Shown in pieces: positions 25,070 to 33,700 of a stretch of 34,246 bases of DNA (positions are counted from its first letter, which is position 1; every line of letters begins with the position of its first letter). The notes below the pieces were generated by a model that had not been told where the DNA came from, searched no databases, and saw only the letters and a program-made list of their open reading frames with translations. A program made the translations under genes and the position numbers. The DNA is from Planctomycetales bacterium (lineage in GTDB: Bacteria > Planctomycetota > Planctomycetia > Planctomycetales > Planctomycetaceae), in NCBI GenBank assembly GCA_026400835.1, contig JAPLOA010000097.1, positions 1-34,246 of the forward strand. The letters are read 5' to 3'.

Positions 25070-25805
25070 CGATTCGGTCTTTGTTGCGAAATAATTCTTT
25101 CTCCATTGACTCTATTGCGTCTTTTAATTGGTCGAGTCTGATGCTCTTGATTTTGTCATGTCCGATTGCGTCAATGGCATTCGTTGGCATCTCGCCGCGA
25201 ATGTTTTCGAGACCTTTCCTCGCACTATTGATACGTCTCTCCAGCCACTTGTTTCTTTCAAACAGCTCTACTATTCGCTGTTGCGAAAAATTTGCTTTGG
25301 TCGTTAGCAGTGGGTGAAATCTCTGCTCAGCTTGTCCTGTTGGACACGGCAACCCCGTATTATGCGCCAGCACGCCCAGTCCCGACACATGGTACGCATG
25401 GCTTCTGTGGACTTCGAGGTTAAAGACGGTTTCGCGAGTCGGACGCTGAGTTCTTGCCGTCAGCGTGGAATGGCCGTTGAGTGTTCTGACGACCTCATCA
25501 AGCTGCAAGTCTCCGGCGGGGATCCAGGCGTGGCGGGTTTCGGAGTAGAGCGGGTGATTGGCGGTGACTCCGAGTGTTTCCTCGGTACGGCCATCAAACG
25601 TCAGATCCCAGACTGTTGCATGGCGATGCCGGATCGTGCCGGTCACGATGCTCATCCCTGGCCGCGTTTCCCGAGAATCCACATCGCACGGCCCAATCGC
25701 CAGAACCGTCGCCTCGCCCGACAGACCGATCTCATGCAGCCCGATATCGATCGAGCCCCCAACCGCCGCTCCCGTCCCCTGCAGCCACCACAGCGGACGA
25801 ATCAC
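25056..25805 (-). CDS. orphan Hint type-A toxin cassette 3
   Basis: 249 residues if translation starts at the GTG at 25805. Homology to the large toxin extends further upstream, to about 25866 (CRTIKRELPKPDGRIAELTV), and the frame is open back to the stop codon of immunity gene 2 at 25878. No ribosome-binding site or signal peptide is seen. Hint motifs: VTANHPLYSETRHAWIPAGD and VFNLEVHRSHAYHV, ending AHNTG (HN 148-149). The tip (150-249) is unrelated to the other tips: FSQQRIVELFERNKWLERRI, then GLENIRGEMPTNAID and a charged helical end KDAIESMEKELFRNKDRIDE. It matches no toxin family I know. It lacks the Hint N-terminal half with its Cys, so on its own it cannot self-process. It is best read as a silent replacement tip for the large toxin. 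Confidence 0.7.
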   Translation of the reverse strand: MIRPLWWLQGTGAAVGGSIDIGLHEIGLSGEATVLAIGPCDVDSRETRPGMSIVTGTIRHRHATVWDLTFDGRTEETLGVTANHPLYSETRHAWIPAGDLQLDEVVRTLNGHSTLTARTQRPTRETVFNLEVHRSHAYHVSGLGVLAHNTGLPCPTGQAEQRFHPLLTTKANFSQQRIVELFERNKWLERRINSARKGLENIRGEMPTNAIDAIGHDKIKSIRLDQLKDAIESMEKELFRNKDRIDELL

Positions 25806-25866
25806 CGTCAGTTCCGCAATTCTGCCATCCGGCTTCGGCAGCTCCCGTTTGATCGTGCGGCAGACT
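25342..25866 (-). repeat. 525-bp direct repeat A, copy 2 (Hint type A)
   Basis: It aligns without gaps to 28067-28591 at a constant offset of 2725 bases, roughly 93-95% identical by eye. It covers the type-A Hint C-terminal half through AHNTGLPCP. Beyond GLPCP the two toxin tips have no similarity. Confidence 0.9.
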
Positions 25867-25877
25867 GGTCTTTCTAG

Positions 25878-26279
25878 TTAGGCAACTGCGTTGAATTCCT
25901 GACGCTTCTGATTCACTTCCGTCCGAGCCGCCTCATCAAGCTGCGACCATTGACGTCTTGCGACTGCCTCGGCTGCAAGAAATGCCGCTTCGTCTTTGTG
26001 CTGATATGGCAAATCGCCAAAAGTAGAGATAACCCCAATTGACGCCCAAAGATGATCAGGGGCAATCGCCAGAGCGCACTTGTAGAATGAAAGGCCACTC
26101 TCATCACCATCTCCGAGTTGCGGTACGATCTGAACCAATGCTCCCATCACTTGGTATGCATCTGCTCTGCGCTCTGAACCCAGTGATGTATTCTCTGCGG
26201 CCTGACGCAACAGATGAAACGCCGACTCATATTCGCCGTTTGAAATCAGATCCATCGCAATGTCGACTGCGTCATGCAT
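25878..26279 (-). CDS. putative immunity protein 2 (TPR-like)
   Basis: 133 residues. The ATG overlaps the stop codon of toxin 2 by one base (TGATG), which couples translation. Helical pairs such as AMDLISNGEYESAFHLLRQA and GLSFYKCALAIAPDHLWASI have the spacing of tetratricopeptide-like repeats. It ends KRQEFNAVA. An immunity role is inferred from the overlap with the toxin gene. The start context TGATGCATGACG is identical to that of immunity gene 1. After its stop codon, only a few bases separate it from the start of homology of cassette 3. Confidence 0.65.
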   Translation of the reverse strand: MHDAVDIAMDLISNGEYESAFHLLRQAAENTSLGSERRADAYQVMGALVQIVPQLGDGDESGLSFYKCALAIAPDHLWASIGVISTFGDLPYQHKDEAAFLAAEAVARRQWSQLDEAARTEVNQKRQEFNAVA

Positions 26280-27241
26280 CAGTTCACTCCAGCGTTGTTG
26301 AGTATGATCTTCCCCGCAAGATCCTTGAATGCGGAGACCCATACATCGTGACCGTCTATGATGGCGTTGGCTTGGATTTTTGTTCCAATGATTTTTCCTC
26401 CAGGACCTCGAATGGGGCCAATCGTTCGCCACTGGCTCTGTTCGAGGACCTCCGTAACGTAAGGCTTGATTTCTTCCAAAGTGGGTTTGCGATCTCCGAA
26501 GATCTTGGCCCACGGGCGTTTCGACTGAAGTGCATGTTCCCCGATTTTCCATTCGTCCCAGGGACAGGCATTATGCACCAGTACGCCGGATTCGCCAACG
26601 AAGTAGACATGCTCGCCGTCGACTTCGAGGTTGTAGACGGGGAGTTGTTCGGCGATGGGTTCGGTTCGTTCGAGCGTCGTGGTCCGGCCGTCGGCGAGGC
26701 GGAGGTGTTCGCCGGGGTTGAGTGATCCGGCCTGCACGAAGTCCTGACGGTCTTCGCTCCAGAAGGGATGATTGGCCGTCGAACCAATGGGATTCGCTTC
26801 CCCCGCAATGAACAGGTTCAGCACTTCGCCCGAGGAATGCTCAAACGTGCCCGTGACCAGACGACCTTCGCCGAGGATGTCAGAAGGACACGGTTCCGTC
26901 GCCTGCAGAGTCGCCCAGTCGGCAATGCCCAGTTCTTCAAACTCCAGCCAGACCTGTCCGCTGTCGTTGCGTTCGACCGACTCAATCCACGCCACGGGCC
27001 GAGCCAACCCGATTTTGAGCCAACTGCTATTTGGCTTGTTCATCAGGAATCGATGAACCTGCCATGTCTTCGGCCGGATCTCGCGGACTGCGACTGTCTT
27101 GTATTTCGGTGTGGCTGGTGTTGCTACCGCTTCTGCCACGGCAGATGACGTAGCGGGATCAAACGACTTTCTGCCGAAGCCAAGCCACAGACCAAGCAGA
27201 ATGCTGGAGACACAAAGACCCCGCATACAAATGTGAATCAT
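26279..27241 (-). CDS. orphan Hint type-B toxin cassette 2, with own start and membrane leader
   Basis: 320 residues from an ATG with a strong ribosome-binding site (AGGTGGAGG at 27251-27259). An N-terminal hydrophobic leader, GLCVSSILLGLWLGFG (about 8-23), could anchor or export the product. Then follow an Ala/Thr-rich linker (SAVAEAVATPATPKY) and the Hint C-terminal half: WQVHRFLMNKPNSSW, STANHPFWSEDRQDFVQAGS, VYNLEVDGEHVYFVGES, ending VHN (HN 223-224). The Hint N-terminal Cys is absent. The tip (225-320) reads EWKIGEHALQSKRPWAKIFG, KPTLEEIKPYVTEVL and AIIDGHDVWVSAFKDLAGKI. It loosely recalls small RNase-type polymorphic toxins, but I cannot name a family. The immunity gene overlaps its stop. 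Because it has its own start, it could be expressed alone. Confidence 0.75.
   Translation of the reverse strand: MIHICMRGLCVSSILLGLWLGFGRKSFDPATSSAVAEAVATPATPKYKTVAVREIRPKTWQVHRFLMNKPNSSWLKIGLARPVAWIESVERNDSGQVWLEFEELGIADWATLQATEPCPSDILGEGRLVTGTFEHSSGEVLNLFIAGEANPIGSTANHPFWSEDRQDFVQAGSLNPGEHLRLADGRTTTLERTEPIAEQLPVYNLEVDGEHVYFVGESGVLVHNACPWDEWKIGEHALQSKRPWAKIFGDRKPTLEEIKPYVTEVLEQSQWRTIGPIRGPGGKIIGTKIQANAIIDGHDVWVSAFKDLAGKIILNNAGVN
26568..27071 (-). repeat. 504-bp direct repeat B, copy 1 (Hint type B)
   Basis: Gap-free partner of 23858-24361. Recombination between the two copies would delete cassette 3 and its immunity gene and replace toxin tip 2 with tip 4. Confidence 0.9.
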
Positions 27242-27283
27242 TCCGGAATTCCTCCACCTATGGGATCAATCGCCCATAATTGA

Positions 27284-27736
27284 TTAAAGTACGCCACGTC
27301 TGTACCGATCCCGAATTTGGTCCACGATGTCTTCATTTGCAAGATTTTCGTGCCACCAATGTTCACACGACTGACCGCAGGTCAGTAATCGGCGTTCATC
27401 CGCCAACGCATAGATTGCCAGCAATAGTCGAAATAGTCTTTGGAATTCGCCGGTCGGAAGACCAAGCGCCTTCGCACAAGCTATTCGCATATCGTTCCGG
27501 AGAAATACTACGCACGGAGTGAAAGTCGGTTTCAACTTCGCTAATTGGATTGCTCTTTCAACATCGTTTGCTGTGGCACCAGATTGGATCGCCATGTGCG
27601 CGAGAATCTGCAATACCACGTACTGTTTAGCTGCTCCAAGCGAATCAAACCACTGTTCACCGTCGGCAACAATGGAGGGATTCTGTCGGAGCCGATTCAG
27701 AAGGATCTCAATCTCCAATCGCTCGCCGTCATGCAT
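27284..27736 (-). CDS. putative immunity protein 1 for the NTase-like tip (DUF5958-like?)
   Basis: 150 residues from the ATG at 27736 (a TTG just before it is also in frame). It starts 8 bases after the stop of the large toxin, the expected immunity position. It is helical and soluble. Blocks EQWFDSLGAAKQYVVLQILA and IQLAKLKPTFTPCVVFL remind me of the DUF5958 family, which has a K/R-P-T-x-TP-x-V block; this is from memory and unverified. A Cys/His/Trp cluster (CGQSCEHWWHE) stands near residues 120-131. The role is inferred from position. Confidence 0.65.
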   Translation of the reverse strand: MHDGERLEIEILLNRLRQNPSIVADGEQWFDSLGAAKQYVVLQILAHMAIQSGATANDVERAIQLAKLKPTFTPCVVFLRNDMRIACAKALGLPTGEFQRLFRLLLAIYALADERRLLTCGQSCEHWWHENLANEDIVDQIRDRYRRGVL

Positions 27737-27744
27737 CAATGCAC

Positions 27745-30700
27745 CTATTGGGGGTCGAAAATAACATGCGGAAGATTTGGGTCCACTGGATTAAAATTGG
27801 GAGCACGCGGGTTATAGTCCTGCCACCAGTCAATTCCGGTATTGTCCTCGCCGCCAAATGCACCCCGTGGTAAAGAGTTCTTTGCTTTACCACGTTGTCG
27901 CGATCTCCCCGAGGCGATGTAGTCCCAGTCCGAAGCCGGATCGGTCTTTCCTTTCGCACGGCTCCCAACGACAGTAATGCGTTGGTTCGTCTTATTTGCG
28001 GCGTTCTGAATCCTGCGGGCGGCATCGGGATTCATTTTTGCCTCTTGCCAAGTGCGAAGTCCGGGCGGACACGGCAACCCTGTATTGTGTGCCAGCACTC
28101 CGATCGTCGACACATGATACGCATGGCTTCTGTGGACTTCGAGGTTGAAGACGGTTTCGCGTGTCGGCCGCTGAGTTCTTGCCGTGAGCGTGGAATGGCC
28201 GTTGAGCGTTCTGACGACCTCATCAAGCTGCAGGTCTCCGGCGGGGATCCAGGCGTGGCGGCTTTCGGAGTAGAGCGGGTGATTGGCGGTAACGCCGAGT
28301 GTTTCCTCGGTGCAGTCATCAAACGTCAGATCCCAGACCGTTGCATTGCGATGCCGGATCGTGCCGGTCACGATGCTCATCCCCGGCCGCGTTTCCCGAG
28401 AATCCACATCGCACGGCCCAATCGCCAGAACCGTCGCCTCGCCCGACAGACCGATCTCATGCAGCCCGATATCGATCGAGCCACCAACCGCCGCTCCCGT
28501 CCCCTGCAGCCACCACAGCGGACGAATCACCGACAGTTCCGCAATGCTGCCATCCGGCTTCGGCATCTCCAGATCAATCGTCCGACACAGCAGCCGAGTG
28601 ACATCCGTGCCGTCCGCATCCCCAACGACGTACTTCGTGGAAATCAAGTTCTTCAGCGAAGCATTGGAGTCCTTGCCGTCGACGTCCACGATGACTCCGT
28701 CACGCACTGCGATCCGGATTGGAAATGAGACGAATTCGTCGGCCGGGTATTCGAGCCATTCTGTGACACCCGTTGCGTCCTGCTTCGGAGCTTTCTCGGT
28801 GAGCGTATCTTCCGGCAGCGGCTGAGATTCACCGTCCGGCAGACCGACCGTGACAAACTGCCCGGTGACGACGTCCTGAATGGCCACTGAGTCCCATCGC
28901 GGCGACTGGTCTGCGAGGTTGGCGGTCATCTCTGCCACCGCAGGCGACATCGCAGCGGAATCAATTGCCGGCCGATTCAGCCCGAACCAGGCACTCAGCA
29001 TTAAGCTGACAACAGCGATGGCTTTCAATGTGGTCGTTCTGACGGACTTGCCGACGCTGTTAGTACCGGAAGCAGTCAAGACGCTGGAGACATCGCTTTC
29101 AGATGTCACCTCGCATGTGTTGTCAGCAATCACTCTGTTTCCCGGTACAAGACCGTCCTTGGAGTTCCGATCCACGGGGCCTGTCGTAGTTTCCGGAACG
29201 CCCTGCAGGAGATCCACTGGATCCGAAAACGCCAGATCCGTGCCAGCGTTAGCATGATCCGGCATGGTCTCAAGTCCTGGCGGTCGAGCAGCAGTCAACC
29301 GTTTCGACCGCTTCTCATCTCGCAGCACTGCAATTCCTGACATCGCTCCGACGATCAAGCACAGCACGGCAAATGCCGAGTTGTTTCCGGTCTCAATCGG
29401 CAAACACTGTGCGAGCACCGGCCCGGAATCATGCTGACCGATGATGATTTGAGTATCACCAATGAAGCAGTTTGGGCCCGGGCATTTGGTACGGAAACCA
29501 CCTGCAATCGAAAGTCCGCTGGCAACGGCTCCCGCGAACTCCACGACGGCGAACGCTGCCATCTCCATTCTGTCATTATCCGAAAGCTCGATTCCTGTCA
29601 GCGGGTCAACGCCTTCCCATGCTTTGTATGCTTTGACGGCAACAAGCATATCTCCAATCCCGTATCCGATAATGGTCGCGTAGTCTGCACTATCGACCAC
29701 GCCGTCAGCCCCCAGCACTTCGCCAAGTTGCGTTCCGATTTGGGCCTGCGATTCGAGGATACTGTTTATCTCCCCGGGGGCATTCAAGGCCAACGTTAAG
29801 ATGTTCATCCGACTGTTTGCCCACTCTAACCACGACGTAATCTTGCTCATCATGGTAGGAGCCGCTGCTTCAAAGGCTTGCTGGTCGGCCTCCAGATCTT
29901 GCTGCTGTTTCTGAGCGCGGTCAGCGAATTGAGATTTTAATTCGGCGATTCGGTCCTTCTCTTGCGTCCATTCGACAAAAGAAGTGTGGAATGCCTCTGC
30001 CGCGTTCTGAATGGCAACATTCCGAGCTTCCGTTTCATCGCGTCGATCCTTTTCAAATCGTTCCTCAAGTGCATGATCACTCTTTGTCTGTTCGTCACGA
30101 TGTTGTTTAACAAATGCGACAAACGACTGTTTGGCTTCCCGTAACGCGGCGACATTTTTTCCAATGATGGACGTCCCTTCACGGAATCGCTCGATCCTTC
30201 CATCGGAAATGCGATTGAGTTCCGCCTGACGGCTATCATTATTCTTACTGACGTCCTGATCTCGACTGATTCTTGCGTCATCGCGTTTCGATACCCATTC
30301 GGCTCGTCGAGTCGCCAGATCAGCACGAATCTCCGTCATTCCAGAATCCCATGGATCAAGTGGAGGATTCTCTGCTGCAACACCAGCGTCGTTCTCGATC
30401 GGGGTTGGCTTGCTCGGGGCCGTCAAGGTTGCGGTGACTGTACTTCCGGAACGTACACTGCCGATTGAAGAGGTTGCAATGATCTGACCAGAAATTGTCC
30501 CGATGGCCTCCACGCTTTCCACAATGCCGTTACTCGACGACTCACTTCCTGCCTTAATTGTGGACGAGATATTTCCATAGGCAAATACGTCGTTGACGGA
30601 GACATCCCCGGTAATCGCCCCGGAGATGTTTCCACCAGCAAGTGCCAGCCAAACACTGCCATCAGACTTAACCGTCGCTTCAAGGTTTTGGCCAGCGAAT

Positions 30701-33700
30701 GCCAACGCTGCATACTCGCCATCGACGACCCCACTAATGTCGAGTGCTGCAAACACAATCGCAAGATCACCAGTACTCACATGCGAATTGACGTTGCCAA
30801 ACGACATCACGATCGCTGTTCCATCGACTGCGGTTATTGCAAGTGAACTTACATTGCCTCCCGCAAAAACGTCGGCATCGCCCCAACTAAATACCATCCC
30901 GCTGACATTTCCACCTGCAAGTGCGGCTGAGACTGTCTCCGATGAATAATCAGCATCATTGTTCCACAGGGAGACACCGATGGCATAGCCGAGGCTGGAG
31001 GTGAACTTTCCTGAGAGGTTACCATAACTCCAGGCATAGGCTCCTTCATCTCCCTCTGACTCCAAATCCGTTAGTCCCCAGCTAACACTGTCCGCGTACC
31101 CTCCAGCGTCAATCGTCCCCGTTGTTTGTTCAAGCGACCAGGTGATAACATCGCCGTCCAGAGAATTGGCGTCAACTTCCAGTGCGCCATCCGAAACGAT
31201 CGAGAACCCCGAGTCCGCATCACCAACGACTTTCGCATTCTCCAATGAATAAACTTCCGCCTTTCCAGCGGTAGTGATCTGTACGTCCATTGCTCTCAGG
31301 GCTGCGACGTCGACAAGCTCCACAGCATTGATGATGCCGTTGACGTTGTTGTGTCCAAACACATAGACGTCGGCCGACGTCGTAATATTTACTCCCACTT
31401 GCCCATAGGAGTAGATTGACACGGTTTCGTTTGCGGTAATCACGGCTTCCGCCACTTCGCCACTTGTCCAGATGCTGACCATGCCGGCCGGTGCTTGGGC
31501 TTGTTCTTTGAATCCTCCCCAGGCCTCAATATCAACGTCTCCGGTGGTTGCCTTGATCAGTGTTGTGTGAACATTCCTGGCGGCCCATAGAGTAGCGTCT
31601 CGCTCAGCAGTCAATGATCCTTCGATGTTTCCTCCGGCAGTAATGCGGATATCCCGTCCAGCAACAACGTTGCCTGTGCTGTTCAGCCACGTATTAATCC
31701 TCACATCACGCCCCGACTCGACGTTTCCGGAAATGGAATCTCGCGCAGAGAGATTCACGTAATCACTGGCTTTTGCTCCGCCAGTAATTCCCTCCAGGAG
31801 TGCATAGGCATCAATGAATCCATTCGTGGCCGTCAAGCTGCCAGAAATGTTGCTGACCGCATAAATGTCAATGGATCCACTCAACGCTTTGATCTCGCCT
31901 GAAACGGCTCCTCCCGACTCGACCAAAATGAGTCCGAACGTGGACTCGATCGCCCCCGTGATATCTCCGAGGAACGTACGAGCTTCGATTCCTTTCTCCG
32001 CGTCAATCTTGCTGCTGAGTAAGTCGCCTGCCAATGCCTCGACACGCCCATCTTCCGACTTGATTTCCCCTGTCATCGTGCCAAATGCGGTGACTTCAAC
32101 TAGCCCTTTTCCAGTAATTTTTCCGGTTACATTTCCGCCAGCTTCGATTGACACTTCACCCCCGGCATTGACAGTCCCGGTTACGTTCAACAATGCCAGG
32201 ATTGAGGCGTCTCCAAACTTCGAATTGACGGGTCCAGTGACGCTGCCGGAGAGAGCCCATACAGATGCCGGTCCACAGGCACTTACAGTCGCCGAAATTC
32301 CAGTACCATTAACACCTCCGCTGCTTCCCATCGCACCGGCCTCTGCCATGGCCCGCGTGGATTCGATTTGCCCCGCGACACTGTTTACACCGTATGCAAA
32401 GACAGCTCCGGTACCGATGACGGTTGCATCGATTGACGTAAGTGAAATGGCATCTATGGATCCCCCTTTTATGGTACCAGTGATTGTGCCCTTTGCCTCT
32501 ATGCCGATATCCCCTGTCGTGGTGACCGTTCCATTGAATTGACCATACGATTGAACAGACACGTCGGCGCGAGACTGTTCCATATTGAGGGTCACAGATC
32601 CGTCAAAAGAAACAGCTCTCAATAGCTGGCCGATAAATTTCCCGTCCAGCGTCAAATCGTCTCTGCTTTTTAGCACTGCTTCATCGACACCTTCGACCTT
32701 GATCTTCATTTCCGCATGTGAGTCGACTGTCGCTTTACCACCACGATCAAGGACGAGTCGATCAATTCCATTGATCGATGCGATCTCTGAGCTACTCGAA
32801 TTCGAGATCGTGAGGCCCTCTATCGCATTATCTGCTCCAACCAGTACTGTTCCGGTTTGTTGAGACATCGTGATTGTCGTGTCTTTTACAGAACCATGCG
32901 CCTCCAGGCTGACTGATTGTGCCGCTTCAACAGACGCTTGAATGTCGCCGGCAATTTTGACTTTTGCCTGCACGCCAACCCATATCGATCCGACGAAGTT
33001 GGATGCCAAAGGAGCTGATTCGACACCTCCACTTACATGCGCGACAATGCTTGCGGATTTACCGGCTTTGAACGAGCCTGATATATCGCCGAAAGTGCAA
33101 ACCTGGATCACTCCCTTTGACTCGAAATCCGGGACGTTCGATGCTGACGATGGTCCGCCAGAATTTCTTCCCTTAAGTTTCCCGAAGGCATGAATCTTTA
33201 TTCCATGCGTGTCGTTCAGTTCCCGCAGCCAATCCTGCTGAATCAGATCGTCATCGGACTTGACGGTTGCGGTCACGTCTGAACCAGAAGTGATTCGAAC
33301 CTGGCCGCCGCTCCTGATGCTGCCCTCGAATCCATCGCCCGCAATGATGATGGTGTGACATCCGGCTTTGATATCGGCCGTCACTTTTCCACCTGTGGCG
33401 ACCGTTACGTTCTGATGAGTTTTATTCACACTGTCGCCAGTGGCATCGACGCCAGCTACGATCTCCTCCAACGCCGATAGCCCGACGGAACCACGCGAAG
33501 AAACACTATCCACCTTTAGAGATTTCCCGGCGTATAGTGAGACACCAGAATTGCCTCTAGCCACGGTCCCTGAAGTCTTGCCACCAGAGACTACTGACAG
33601 CTGAATTTCAGCCGAAGATTCGTGAATATTTGCGTCATTCAGTGCCACGATATTTGCAGATCCGTGACCTTGACCCTGATTGTTGTTGCCAGCTGAGACA

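Noticed and set aside
27895-28825. Long plus-strand open frames opposite the Hint type-A repeat, with near copies at 25314-25881
   Set aside because: They are duplicated only because the Hint repeat is duplicated; composition is Arg/Ser/Pro-rich with no family motif.
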